Shown in pieces: positions 17,484-27,035 of a stretch of 64,000 nt of DNA (positions are counted from its first letter, which is position 1; each line of letters begins with the position of its first letter). Source of the stretch: Sphingomonas citri (GTDB taxonomy: Bacteria > Pseudomonadota > Alphaproteobacteria > Sphingomonadales > Sphingomonadaceae); assembly GCF_019429485.1 (NCBI RefSeq), contig NZ_JAHXZN010000005.1:1-64000 (forward strand), read 5' to 3'. A program made the position numbers and the translations under genes. The notes beneath the pieces are model-generated. The model made no database searches, had not been told where the DNA came from, and was given only the letters and a program-made list of their open reading frames with translations.

Positions 17484-18200
17484 GTGAAGCACTTCGCCGT
17501 TTTCGCTCTCGCTTCCGCCGCCGCCCTTCCCGGGGCCGCGCTGGCGCAAGCGGCGGCGCCGGCCCAGGCGCCTGCCACGGGTGCGGCCACGGTCGCCACC
17601 GGCGCCACCGTCTATGACACCTCGGGCGGCGTCGTCGGCACCGTCGAGAGCACCGACGGCACCAATGCGGTGGTCAACACCGGCACGGTGAAGGCGGCGA
17701 TCCCGCTGACCTCGCTCGGTCAGGGTGCGCAGGGCCCGGTGCTGGCGATGACCAAGGCGCAGCTCGAGGCCGCCGCCGGGCAGCAGCAGGCGCAGGCCAC
17801 CGCCGACTTCAAGTCGAAGCTCGTCCCGGGCGCCACTGTCTATGGCACCGGCGGCACGCAGCTCGGCACGATCAAGTCGGTCGATGCCAGCGGCGTGACG
17901 CTGACCACCGCCGACGGCCCCGTCGTACTGCCGGCCAACGGCTTCGGCCCCGGCCCGCAGGGTATCGTGCTCGGCATGACCGCGGCACAGCTCAAGGCGG
18001 CGATGACCGCGGCGGGCGGTGGCAGCGCCGGCGCTTCGTCGTCCAGCTCGTCCTCGACCACCGCCGGTGACATGGCCGCCGGCACCACCGCCGCGACCGG
18101 CACCGAGAGCGCCTCGACGCCGGGCACCACCGCGGAGGCTTCGACGGCCGCGCCGGGCGCGACCACGACGACCACCAAGGCCAAGCGCAAGCCGCGCTGA
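17484..18200 (+). CDS. Exported two-repeat PRC-barrel-like protein with Ser/Thr/Ala-rich tail
   Basis: A 238-aa secreted protein of unknown function. A signal peptide (MKHFAVFALASAAALPGAALAQ) is followed by two copies of a ~58-residue beta-rich module, residues 40-97 and 116-173. Both modules start GATVY and contain a G..(L/V)GT(V/I).S(T/V)D core, then GPV(L)…GP…G.VL.MT.AQL(K/E)A. The pattern resembles PRC-barrel-like modules. Residues 180-228 are low complexity (Ser run, Thr/Ala), and the protein ends in basic KAKRKPR. GTG 17484 has AGGAG 8 nt upstream. It is divergent from radA. Confidence 0.7.
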   Translation: MKHFAVFALASAAALPGAALAQAAAPAQAPATGAATVATGATVYDTSGGVVGTVESTDGTNAVVNTGTVKAAIPLTSLGQGAQGPVLAMTKAQLEAAAGQQQAQATADFKSKLVPGATVYGTGGTQLGTIKSVDASGVTLTTADGPVVLPANGFGPGPQGIVLGMTAAQLKAAMTAAGGGSAGASSSSSSSTTAGDMAAGTTAATGTESASTPGTTAEASTAAPGATTTTTKAKRKPR

Positions 18201-18224
18201 TCGTCTCGGCAGCGCGAAAAACGA

Positions 18225-18257
18225 GCGCCGCTCGCGTCTTCTGGACGCGGGCGGCGT
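18225..18257. terminator. Strong hairpin between convergent genes
   Basis: A 14-bp stem (two G-U pairs) is formed by 18225-18238 and 18244-18257 around a 5-nt loop, 25 bp after the stop of the two-repeat protein and in the convergent gap before the pckA stop. No T run follows, so terminator function is tentative. The rest of the gap (18258-18466) shows no gene. Confidence 0.4.
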
Positions 18258-18466
18258 TCCCCGTCGTGGGCGCGCGGTGTTCCGTGCCTCAAAGCGTTCC
18301 CCGGCGATTGCCGGGAAACTAAGAAGGACCAGCGTTCACGCGAAGTCGCGAAGAGAATTAGTTCGCGCGCAAGCGCGGAGTCGCAGATAGGAAGCTCTTT
18401 GACGCCGGCGTTATGATCACCTTAATTCCAGGTAGCGTCTTCGCGCGAACAAGTCCTCCACCGACC

Positions 18467-20080
<1,614 letters not shown>

Positions 20081-20131
20081 TGGTCCATCCTCTTCTTCGT
20101 GCCGCCGTGCCGTCGCCGACCGGCCTCTGCT

Positions 20132-20173
20132 AAACATGTTTTACACCTGGCCGGACGATGCGTCAAACATGTT
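20132..20173 (-). promoter_or_regulatory. pckA promoter bracketed by twin AAACATGTT palindromes
   Basis: On the minus strand a -35 TTGACG (20166-20161), a 17-bp spacer and a -10 TAAAAC (20143-20138) face pckA. Two copies of AAACATGTT (20132-20140 and 20165-20173) lie 33 bp apart, centre to centre about three helical turns. One overlaps the -10 and the other the -35. This is a typical layout for a dimeric regulator binding both sides of a promoter. The regulator is unknown; ChvI, encoded next door, is one candidate. Confidence 0.55.
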
Positions 20174-20258
20174 AAACAGGCGTACTCTGCGCTTCGTCGC
20201 ACGCCATTGAGCGCACGCCCGCTTTGGATTACCCCGCTGGCATGACCCGGACCTTTCG

Positions 20259-20963
20259 ATGACGGCCACGATCGCGCTGGTCGACGACGACCGCAACATT
20301 CTCACCTCGGTGTCGATCGCGCTGCAGGCCGAGGGGTTCCTGACGCGGGTCTATTCGGACGGTGAGGCAGCGCTGAAGGCGCTCACCGACAACCCGCCCG
20401 ATCTCGCCATCTTCGACATCAAGATGCCGCGGATGGACGGGCTGGAGCTGCTGCGCCGGCTGCGCGAGAAGAGCCGCGTCCCCGTCATCTTCCTCACCAG
20501 CAAGGACGACGAGCTCGACGAGGCGCTCGGGCTGGCGATGGGTGCGGACGATTACATCGCCAAGCCGTTCAGCCAGCGGCTGCTGATCGCACGCATCCGC
20601 GCCATCCTGCGCCGCACCGAGGGCAGCGCCGCGCCCGGCGGAGAGGATGCCGCCGCGCAGGGCCCGATCGAGCGCGGCCGATTGGTGATGGACCCGGCGC
20701 GCCACCGCGTCAGCTGGGACGGCCACAATGTGACGCTGACCGTCACCGAGTTCCTGATCCTCGAGACGCTGGCGCAGCGCCCCGGCATCGTGAAGACGCG
20801 CAACCAGCTGATGGACGCGGCCTATCAGGACGACATCTACGTCGACGACCGCACGATCGACAGCCATATCAAGCGCGTCCGCCGCAAGTTCCGCGAGGTC
20901 GATGCCGGCTTCGACTCGATCGAGACATTGTATGGCGCCGGCTACCGCTTTTCGGAGGAGTGA
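20259..20963 (+). CDS. chvI: ChvI-type response regulator (OmpR family)
   Basis: A 234-aa DNA-binding response regulator. The receiver domain has the acidic pair DDD (9-11), phospho-acceptor Asp53 in [11 protein letters not shown], Thr80 and Lys102 (AKPF). An OmpR/PhoB winged-helix domain follows ([29 protein letters not shown]…[17 protein letters not shown]). Position next to a ChvG-like kinase, hprK and pckA matches the alphaproteobacterial ChvG-ChvI (BatR) arrangement, which governs envelope/acid stress and carbon metabolism. The gene name is inferred from that context. Confidence 0.88.
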   Translation: MTATIALVDDDRNILTSVSIALQAEGFLTRVYSDGEAALKALTDNPPDLAIFDIKMPRMDGLELLRRLREKSRVPVIFLTSKDDELDEALGLAMGADDYIAKPFSQRLLIARIRAILRRTEGSAAPGGEDAAAQGPIERGRLVMDPARHRVSWDGHNVTLTVTEFLILETLAQRPGIVKTRNQLMDAAYQDDIYVDDRTIDSHIKRVRRKFREVDAGFDSIETLYGAGYRFSEE

Positions 20964-22509
20964 CGCCGCCGAGCAGGCGCGCTCCTGGTCCGGCAAGGTC
21001 TCGCTCACTCCGCGCATCCTCGCGGTCAACACCCTGGCGCTGCTCCTGCTGGCGGGTGGCTTCTTCTACCTCGACACGTTCCGCAGCCGCATCCTTGACG
21101 AGCGCGCGGCGCAGGCCTCGCGCGAGGCGCGGCTGATGGCGGAGGCGCTCACCGCCATCCCTGACGCGCGACGCGACTGGCTGCTGGCGCGGCTCGCCAC
21201 CGACACCGGCACGCGGCTGCGGCTGTACGACGCCGACGGCGTCGCGAGCGCCGACTCGCGCGCGCTCGGCGTCGCGAATTTCCGGCTCGACGATCCCGAC
21301 GACGACTCGCTGGCCAAGCGCAGCGCGCGCTTCCTCGACGCGGCGATCGACCGAGTCGTGCGCGCCCCGCTCGCACCGGGCTATCGCGAGCGCGCCGACG
21401 GACGACGCTGGCCCGACGTACGCGCGGTGCTGGCCGGCGCCCCGAGCGCGGTGACGGTATGGCGCGCGCCCGATCGCACTCCGGTGATCACCGCTGCCGC
21501 CCCGCTGCCGGGCGGCCGCGCGTTGCTCTCCGCGGTCAACGCGCGCGACATCACCGAGCGGGTGCGGCTCGAGCGTTTTCGGCTGAGCGTGGTGCTGCTG
21601 GTGGTGGCGGCGATCTCGATCGGCCTGTCGCTGTTCCTCGCGCGCACCATCGTCGAGCCGCTGCGCCGGCTCGCGCGCGCCGCGGTGCGGGTGCGACTCG
21701 GCCGCGCGCGCGAGGTGGTGGTGCCGCGGCTGCCCGAGCGGCGCGACGAGATCGGCATGCTCGCGCGCGCGCTCAGCGACATGAGCCTGGCGCTGCGCGC
21801 ACGCATCGACGCCACCGAGGCCTTCGCCGCCGACGTCACGCACGAGCTCAAGAACCCCCTCGCCTCGCTGCGCTCCGCGGTGGACGCGCTCGGCCATGTC
21901 CGCGCGCCCGACGCGCAGGCGCAGCTGCTCGCGATCGTCGGCGACGACGTGCACCGGCTCGACCGGCTGATCAGCGACATCTCGGACGCGTCGCGGCTCG
22001 ACGCCCAGCTCAGCCGCGCGACCTTCGAGCCAGTCGACGTCGAGGCGATGCTGGCGGCGATGGTGGCGCAGCGCGAGGCGCGTGGCGTGCCGCGCGGCGT
22101 CCGCGTGCGGCTCGACGCGCGCGATCACGGCGAGCTCCACGTGCTCGGCGAGGGCGCGCGGCTGGAACGAGTCTTCGCCAATCTCATCGACAACGCCATC
22201 TCCTTCTCGCCCGATGACGGCGTTGTCAGCGTCGCGGCACGGCGCGACCGCTCGATGCTGGAGGTGCGGGTGGAAGACGAAGGGCCGGGCGTGCCCGAGG
22301 AAGCGCGCGAGGCGATCTTCCAGCGCTTCCACTCGGTGCGGCCGACGCAGGAGGGATTCGGCGAACACAGCGGCCTGGGCCTCGCGATCGCGCGCACCAT
22401 CGTCGACGCGCACCAGGGCGAGATCGGGGTCGAGTCGCGCGACGACCGGCTGAGCGGCGCGCGCTTCGTCGTGCGGCTGCCGCTCGCCGCGCGGGGCGCG
22501 GTGTTGTGA
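20932..22509 (+). CDS. chvG: ChvG-type sensor histidine kinase
   Basis: A membrane sensor kinase of 525 aa, partner of the upstream response regulator. One TM segment follows the N-terminus ([25 protein letters not shown]). A periplasmic sensor of about 170 residues, a second TM ([18 protein letters not shown]), a HAMP linker, HisKA with His304 ([16 protein letters not shown]) and a HATPase domain ([32 protein letters not shown]) complete it. ATG 20932 overlaps the regulator by 32 bp; ATG 20902 is possible. The stop overlaps hprK (GTGA). Confidence 0.87.
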   Translation: MAPATAFRRSDAAEQARSWSGKVSLTPRILAVNTLALLLLAGGFFYLDTFRSRILDERAAQASREARLMAEALTAIPDARRDWLLARLATDTGTRLRLYDADGVASADSRALGVANFRLDDPDDDSLAKRSARFLDAAIDRVVRAPLAPGYRERADGRRWPDVRAVLAGAPSAVTVWRAPDRTPVITAAAPLPGGRALLSAVNARDITERVRLERFRLSVVLLVVAAISIGLSLFLARTIVEPLRRLARAAVRVRLGRAREVVVPRLPERRDEIGMLARALSDMSLALRARIDATEAFAADVTHELKNPLASLRSAVDALGHVRAPDAQAQLLAIVGDDVHRLDRLISDISDASRLDAQLSRATFEPVDVEAMLAAMVAQREARGVPRGVRVRLDARDHGELHVLGEGARLERVFANLIDNAISFSPDDGVVSVAARRDRSMLEVRVEDEGPGVPEEAREAIFQRFHSVRPTQEGFGEHSGLGLAIARTIVDAHQGEIGVESRDDRLSGARFVVRLPLAARGAVL

Positions 22510-22934
22510 CCGCAGCGGTGACGCTCCACGCCACCGCGGTCGCGCTCGGCGGGCGAGCGGTGCTGCTCACCGGGCCGTCGGGCGCGGGCAAGTCCGACCT
22601 GGCGCTGCGGCTGATCGATCGCGGCGCCGAGCTGGTGGCGGACGATTACACGATGCTGGTGCACGACGGCGCCGACCTGGTCGCGGGGTCGCCCGCGACG
22701 ATCGCGGGCCGGATGGAGGTGCGCGGGCTCGGCATCGTCGACCGGCCGTACCGGCGCGTCGCACCGGTCGCGCTGGTGGTGGCGCTCGGCGAGGAAGGCG
22801 AGCGCATGCCCGAGCCGCGCTGGATCGAGCTCGCCGGCGTCACCCTGCCCGAGATCGTGATCGATCCGCGCTGGCCCTCGGCACCGATCAAGGTGGAATA
22901 TGCGTTGGCGCGGCTGAAGGAGATGCCGTCGTGA
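22506..22934 (+). CDS. hprK: Short alphaproteobacterial HPr kinase/phosphorylase
   Basis: A 142-aa protein equivalent to the C-terminal kinase domain of HprK; the N-terminal domain of Firmicute HprK is absent, as is normal in alphaproteobacteria. The P-loop GPSGAGKSDLALR (23-35) and the HprK region GRMEVRGLGIVD are present. It should phosphorylate the regulatory Ser of HPr, encoded three genes downstream, linking PTS-Ntr state to signalling. GTG 22506 overlaps the chvG stop and its own stop overlaps the rapZ start, so the cluster is translated as a coupled unit. Confidence 0.88.
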   Translation: MTAAVTLHATAVALGGRAVLLTGPSGAGKSDLALRLIDRGAELVADDYTMLVHDGADLVAGSPATIAGRMEVRGLGIVDRPYRRVAPVALVVALGEEGERMPEPRWIELAGVTLPEIVIDPRWPSAPIKVEYALARLKEMPS

Positions 22935-23830
22935 CCGAGGTGCTGCTGATCACCGGCATGGCCGGGGCGGGCGTGACCACCGTGCTCAAGACGCTGGAGG
23001 ACCTCGGCTGGGAGACGGTGGACAGTGTACCCTTGTCGCTGCTCACCCGCGTCGTCGCGCTGCCGCCTGACAGCGGCGAGACGCCGCGCCCCCTCGCCTT
23101 CGGCTTCGGCACGCGCACGCGCAACTTCGACCCAGCCGCGGTGCTGCGCCGCTTCGAGCAGTTGCGCGAGGAGCCAGGGGTCGAGGTCGGCATGCTCTTC
23201 CTGGACTGTTCGGAGGGAGAGCTGGCGCGACGCTTCGCCGAGACGCGCCGCCGCCACCCACTCGCGGACGACCGACCTGCCGCCGACGGCATCGCGCTGG
23301 AGCGGCGCCTGCTCGAGCCGCTGCGCGCGCGCGCCAACCGGCTGATCGACACGACCCGGCTGACCAGCAACCAGCTGGCGCAGGAGATCCGCCGCACCTT
23401 TCGCCGCGACGGCACCGTCGGCACGACGCTGACGGTCGAATCGTTCGGCTTCGCGCGCGGCGTGCCCGCGGGAGTCGACCTGGTCTTCGACATGCGCTTC
23501 CTGCGCAACCCGCACTGGGTGCCCGAGCTGCGCCCGCGCACCGGCCTGGATCCCGAGGTCGCCGCCTATGTCGCGGCGGATCCGGCCTATGATGAGGCAG
23601 TTGGCCGGATCGAGGAGTTGCTCCTGCTGCTCGTCCCGCGCTATCACGCCGAGGGCAAGCCCTACGTCACCGTCGCCTTCGGGTGCACCGGCGGCAAGCA
23701 CCGCTCGGTGCACGTCGCCGAGCGGGTCGGTCGTCGGTTGCGCGAGGCGGGCTTTTGTCCCACCATCACGCATCGTGACCTGGCGGCGGCACCGCAGGAT
23801 GCGCTCGAAGGACGACCATCGCGTCAATGA
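22931..23830 (+). CDS. rapZ: RapZ/YvcJ family protein lacking the P-loop lysine
   Basis: A 299-aa RapZ family protein; E. coli RapZ is an adaptor controlling GlmZ sRNA decay and amino-sugar synthesis. The C-terminal domain is well conserved: SFGFARGVP, VFDMRFLRNPHWVPELRP, TGLDPEVAAY and VAFGCTGGKHRSVHVAE. The N-terminal Walker A is altered: residues 9-17 read GMAGAGVTT, so the lysine of GxxGxGK[ST] is Val15 (codon GTG). ATP/GTP binding by this domain is therefore doubtful. Start and stop both overlap their neighbours by four bases. Confidence 0.87.
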   Translation: MTEVLLITGMAGAGVTTVLKTLEDLGWETVDSVPLSLLTRVVALPPDSGETPRPLAFGFGTRTRNFDPAAVLRRFEQLREEPGVEVGMLFLDCSEGELARRFAETRRRHPLADDRPAADGIALERRLLEPLRARANRLIDTTRLTSNQLAQEIRRTFRRDGTVGTTLTVESFGFARGVPAGVDLVFDMRFLRNPHWVPELRPRTGLDPEVAAYVAADPAYDEAVGRIEELLLLLVPRYHAEGKPYVTVAFGCTGGKHRSVHVAERVGRRLREAGFCPTITHRDLAAAPQDALEGRPSRQ

Positions 23831-24267
23831 ACGAAGTATCGAAGCCCATGCTCGGACCCGTGATCGGTCTGGTGCTCGTCACCCACGGCCGCCTCGCGGA
23901 CGAGTTCGTGACGGCGATGGAACATGTCGTCGGTCCGCAGGGGCAGGTGCGCACCGTCGCGATCGGTCCCGACGATGACATGGAAGCGCGCCGCGCCGAC
24001 ATCGCCGGCGCCATCACCGACGTCGACTCGGGGCGCGGCGTGATCGTCCTGACCGACCTGTTCGGCGGCACCCCGTCCAACCTCGCGATCTCGCTGATGG
24101 AGCGCGGGCGGATCGAGGTGATCGCGGGGATCAACCTGCCGATGCTGATCCGGCTCGAATCGGCGCGCAAGGCGATGACCGTCACCGCCGCGGTCGCCGC
24201 CGCACGCGAGGCGGGGCGCAAGTACATCTCGGTGGCGTCCGAAGTGCTCGGCGAGGCGGCGGCGTGA
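23827..24267 (+). CDS. PTS EIIA component, mannose (EIIA-Man) type
   Basis: A 146-aa cytosolic phosphocarrier. The active His20 lies in GLVLVTHGRLADEF, and the EIIA-Man motif VIVLTDLFGGTPSN is intact. In alphaproteobacteria this EIIA works with HPr and EI-Ntr in a regulatory phosphorelay rather than sugar import; no EIIB/EIIC gene is nearby. ATG 23827 overlaps the rapZ stop (ATGA) and its stop overlaps the HPr start (GTGA). The first seven residues may be dispensable, as MLGPVIG is an alternative N-terminus. Confidence 0.9.
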   Translation: MNEVSKPMLGPVIGLVLVTHGRLADEFVTAMEHVVGPQGQVRTVAIGPDDDMEARRADIAGAITDVDSGRGVIVLTDLFGGTPSNLAISLMERGRIEVIAGINLPMLIRLESARKAMTVTAAVAAAREAGRKYISVASEVLGEAAA

Positions 24268-24533
24268 CCGTGTCGCGTACCGTGGAGGTGACCAACCGCC
24301 GCGGGCTGCACGCGCGCGCCAGCGCCAAGTTCGTCACGCTCGCCTCGGGCCAGCCCGCGCCGGTTAAGGTCGCTAAGGGCGACTCGGAGGTGGTGGGCAC
24401 CTCTATCATGGGTTTGATGATGCTCGGCGCGGCCAAGGGCGACCAGATCACGATCAGCGCCGAGGGCGACTCGGCCGAGGACGTGGTCGCGACGATGTGC
24501 GCGCTGGTCGAGGGCAAGTTCGGCGAGGACTGA
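24264..24533 (+). CDS. ptsH: HPr phosphocarrier protein
   Basis: An 89-aa HPr/NPr. The phosphorylatable His16 sits in NRRGLHARASAKFV, and the regulatory Ser is in VVGTSIMGLMMLGAAKGD, matching the HprK target. It is the last gene of the chvI-chvG-hprK-rapZ-EIIA-HPr cluster. The GTG start overlaps the EIIA stop. The TrmH-family gene begins 21 bp downstream and could be cotranscribed. Confidence 0.93.
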   Translation: MTVSRTVEVTNRRGLHARASAKFVTLASGQPAPVKVAKGDSEVVGTSIMGLMMLGAAKGDQITISAEGDSAEDVVATMCALVEGKFGED

Positions 24534-24554
24534 GGTCCGCGCCGCCGCTCGGTT

Positions 24555-25355
24555 ATGCCCCGCACCGTCACCGCCTATTCCAACCCCTTGGTCAAGCGAG
24601 TCCAGGGCCTGCGCGACAAGCGCCACCGCCGCGAGGAAGGGCTGTTCCTCGCCGAGGGCCTGCGCATCCTGACCGAGGCACGCGAGACCGGGCGCGTGCC
24701 AGTCTATCTCTTCTACGCCGCGGCGAGCGCGCGCCATCCTTTGGTGCTCGCGCTGGTCGAGGCGGTCGAGGCGCGCGGCGGCGAGGCGATCGAGACCATC
24801 CCCGACATCCTCTCCAAACTGTCGGGCAAGGACAACCCGCAGGCGGTGGTGGGCGTGTTCGAGACGTTCGAGACCGCGCTCACCGCGCTCGACCGCCACG
24901 CCGCGCCGATCTGGCTGGTGGCGGAGCGGCTGCGCGATCCCGGCAATCTCGGCACGATCCTGCGCACCGGCGACGCGGTCGGCGCGGGCGGGCTGATCCT
25001 GGTCGACGAGTGCGTCGATCCCTTCTCGACCGAGGCGGTGCGCGCCAGCATGGGCGCGCTGTTCACGGTGCCGATCGCGCGCGCACCCTGGAGCGAGTTC
25101 CTGGCGTGGCTGCGCGGCGGCGCGGGGCAACTGGTCGGACTGAGCCTGCAGACGGAACAGGGCTATCGCGCGGCGCGGTACGACGCGCCGACCTTCCTGC
25201 TCACCGGCAACGAGGCGCAGGGCCTGCCTGCGGGCTATGAGCGCGAGTGCGACCTGCTGGTCAAGCTGCCGATGCTGGGCAAGGCGGACAGTCTCAACGC
25301 CGCGGTGGCCACCGCGGTGATGGCCTATGAGGTGCTGGCGCAGCATCGCAAGTGA
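24555..25355 (+). CDS. TrmH (SpoU)-family RNA 2'-O-methyltransferase
   Basis: A 266-aa SPOUT methyltransferase. The N-terminal substrate-binding region opens SNPLVKRVQGLRDKRHRREEGLFLAEG. The trefoil-knot motifs are ERLRDPGNLGTILRTGDAVGA (motif 1), FLLTGNEAQGLP (motif 2) and KLPMLGKADSLNAAVA (motif 3), complete for SAM binding. The target could be 23S rRNA (RlmB-like) or tRNA; the sequence does not decide. ATG 24555 gives MPRTVTAYSNP. Confidence 0.88.
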   Translation: MPRTVTAYSNPLVKRVQGLRDKRHRREEGLFLAEGLRILTEARETGRVPVYLFYAAASARHPLVLALVEAVEARGGEAIETIPDILSKLSGKDNPQAVVGVFETFETALTALDRHAAPIWLVAERLRDPGNLGTILRTGDAVGAGGLILVDECVDPFSTEAVRASMGALFTVPIARAPWSEFLAWLRGGAGQLVGLSLQTEQGYRAARYDAPTFLLTGNEAQGLPAGYERECDLLVKLPMLGKADSLNAAVATAVMAYEVLAQHRK

Positions 25356-25374
25356 CTGAACCGGCGGGCGCCGG

Positions 25375-25443
25375 CGCGCGAATGTTGCGAATGTTGAGTC
25401 ATGGGCGAGGTTCGCCGCACGCGCGAATGTTGCGAATGTTGAG
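25375..25443. repeat. 45-bp direct repeat with core GAATGTTGCGAATGTT
   Basis: Within the gene-free stretch 25356-25707 a 24-bp segment (25375-25398) recurs exactly at 25420-25443, a 45-bp period. Each copy itself contains two GAATGTT heptamers 9 bp apart. The following bases (…ATGGGCG) are partly repeated too. The rest of the gap shows no convincing gene; open frames there are GC-driven. Confidence 0.7.
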
Positions 25444-25707
25444 GGATGGGCGCGGGTAGCGATCAGCGTCGAGACACGGGTGCGCGTGGCGCCCAGGAGA
25501 GAGGAGCGGCGGGTCTGCGACTGGTCGATCACGCCGCCGTGATAGCGCCTGACCCCTGACGTAGGACAGAACAGCTGCGGGCGGCGAAGGCGCCGGAGCG
25601 GCGCGCACCTGGGCTATGACCGGTCATAGGAGACGGCGATCGCACGATGTCGTGGCCATCTCCGCGGTAGCGAGGTCAGGCGAGACCGCCGCCGACGCGG
25701 TCGTCGC

Positions 25708-26124
25708 TCACAGGCAGGTGACGGCGCCGCCCGCGGCGCCCTTCGACTTGGCGCAGAGCAGGATCGGCCGGGTCTCGACCAGTCGCAGCGAGCGCACCAT
25801 TCGCTCGGTCGCGCTCTTGTACCGGAGGAAGTGTGGCGAACGGATATGTGCCTCATAAGCGGCACGACTGGCATAGACCTCGAGCAGCCGCACCGACGTC
25901 GGCCACTCGGCCAGCGCCACCGAGTGAAGCATCAGCACGCCAGGTTCGAGTCGCACCGACGTCTCCTGCTCCTCCGCGAGGATCCGCTTGTACGAGTCGA
26001 GCTGCGCCGGATCGATCTCCAGCTCGGCGATGCGGACCATCGGCGCGGGCTCCGGCGCCGTCGCCGCGGCGGTGGTCAGCATGCCGGCGAGCCCGGCGGC
26101 GGCGGCGAAAGCGATGAGGCTCAT
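25708..26124 (-). CDS. Exported ABM-domain (putative quinol monooxygenase-like) protein
   Basis: A 138-aa protein with a signal peptide (MSLIAFAAAAGLAGMLTTAAATA) and a single dimeric alpha/beta-barrel ABM domain: VRIAELEIDPAQLDSYK, LEPGVLMLHSVAL, RLLEVYASRAAYEAHIRSPHF. Cytosolic relatives include YgiN-type quinol monooxygenases and heme-degrading enzymes; here the export signal implies a periplasmic role, and the reaction is unknown. Two cysteines near the C-terminus (LLCAKSKG…TCL) are an addition to the core fold. Confidence 0.78.
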   Translation of the reverse strand: MSLIAFAAAAGLAGMLTTAAATAPEPAPMVRIAELEIDPAQLDSYKRILAEEQETSVRLEPGVLMLHSVALAEWPTSVRLLEVYASRAAYEAHIRSPHFLRYKSATERMVRSLRLVETRPILLCAKSKGAAGGAVTCL

Positions 26125-26267
26125 GGCGGTAGTGCTCCGGTGCTACCGGGCGAGGCGCCACGGTCAGCTCTGTAAGGCTAGCGCCGATCACCGACGAACG
26201 CCCGCGCTGTTCGCCCGGGCGCGGCGATCCGGCCGATCAGCGCCGGCGTTCTCCCGCGTCGCGGGTG

Positions 26268-27032
26268 TCAGGCCCCGATCATCGCTTCGATCGTCCCATG
26301 AGGATCGAGCACGAACTCGCGGTAAAGCCGGTAATGATCGGTGTCCTCGAGCGCGACCGGGTCGATGCCGCCCCGCGTGACCGACAGCAGTGTCGCCCCA
26401 GGTGTCGCCATCAGGATCGGGGAGTGTGTCGCCACGATCACCTGCGCCTTGCCGGCGGCGGCGATGTCGCGGAGCAGCCGCACGAACTCGAATTGACGCC
26501 GCGGCGAAAGCGCTGATTCTGGCTCGTCGAACAGGAAGATACCAGGCCGGGTGCAGCGCTCGGCGAAGAAGCGCAGAAATCCCTCGCCGTCCGAGTGCGA
26601 CAGGAACTCCGGCCCGCTGCCGCCCGCCTCGCGGGCGGCCAGGTCGAGGTAGCGCGAGACGCTGAAGAAGCTTTCCGCGCGAAAGAACCAGCTCTGCCCG
26701 ATCTTCGGGAGCCAGCTGGCGCGCAACACGTCACGCAGCGTGTCGCCGTTGCGCTCCGCCGCGGTGCTGTGATCGAGCGGGCGATACCCGGGGCCGCCGC
26801 CGGCCTGATCGAACCCCGCCATGGCCGCGATCCCTTCCAGCAAGGTCGACTTGCCGACGCCGTTCTCTCCCACCATCACGGTGATCGCGCGATCGAATCG
26901 GAGCGTGAACTCGCGATCGCGCAGCAGTGGGAGATCGAAGGGGTAGAGTGAGCGATCGAGCTCCACGTCGTGGCGCAGGCGCACCTGCTTCAGATAGGGC
27001 GGCGAGAGCCTCGTCTGATAGCTTCGCGCCAC
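26268..27032 (-). CDS. AAA family (ABC/Rad50-like) ATPase
   Basis: A 254-aa soluble ATPase of the AAA_21/AAA_23 kind. Walker A GENGVGKSTLL lies near residue 55; Walker B GIFLFDEPESALSP and the switch ATHSPILM are in the C-terminal half. Unlike Rad50/SMC proteins it has no long coiled coil. Such single-domain proteins are widespread, with unknown roles. It starts at GTG 27032, 3 bp after the rmuC stop, so both are probably one operon and the ATPase may share the SOS control proposed for rmuC. Confidence 0.8.
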   Translation of the reverse strand: MARSYQTRLSPPYLKQVRLRHDVELDRSLYPFDLPLLRDREFTLRFDRAITVMVGENGVGKSTLLEGIAAMAGFDQAGGGPGYRPLDHSTAAERNGDTLRDVLRASWLPKIGQSWFFRAESFFSVSRYLDLAAREAGGSGPEFLSHSDGEGFLRFFAERCTRPGIFLFDEPESALSPRRQFEFVRLLRDIAAAGKAQVIVATHSPILMATPGATLLSVTRGGIDPVALEDTDHYRLYREFVLDPHGTIEAMIGA

Positions 27033-27035
27033 GCG

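Noticed and set aside
25399..25608. 69-aa minus-strand frame over the 45-bp repeat
   Set aside because: The frame only reads the direct repeat; no start signal or domain.
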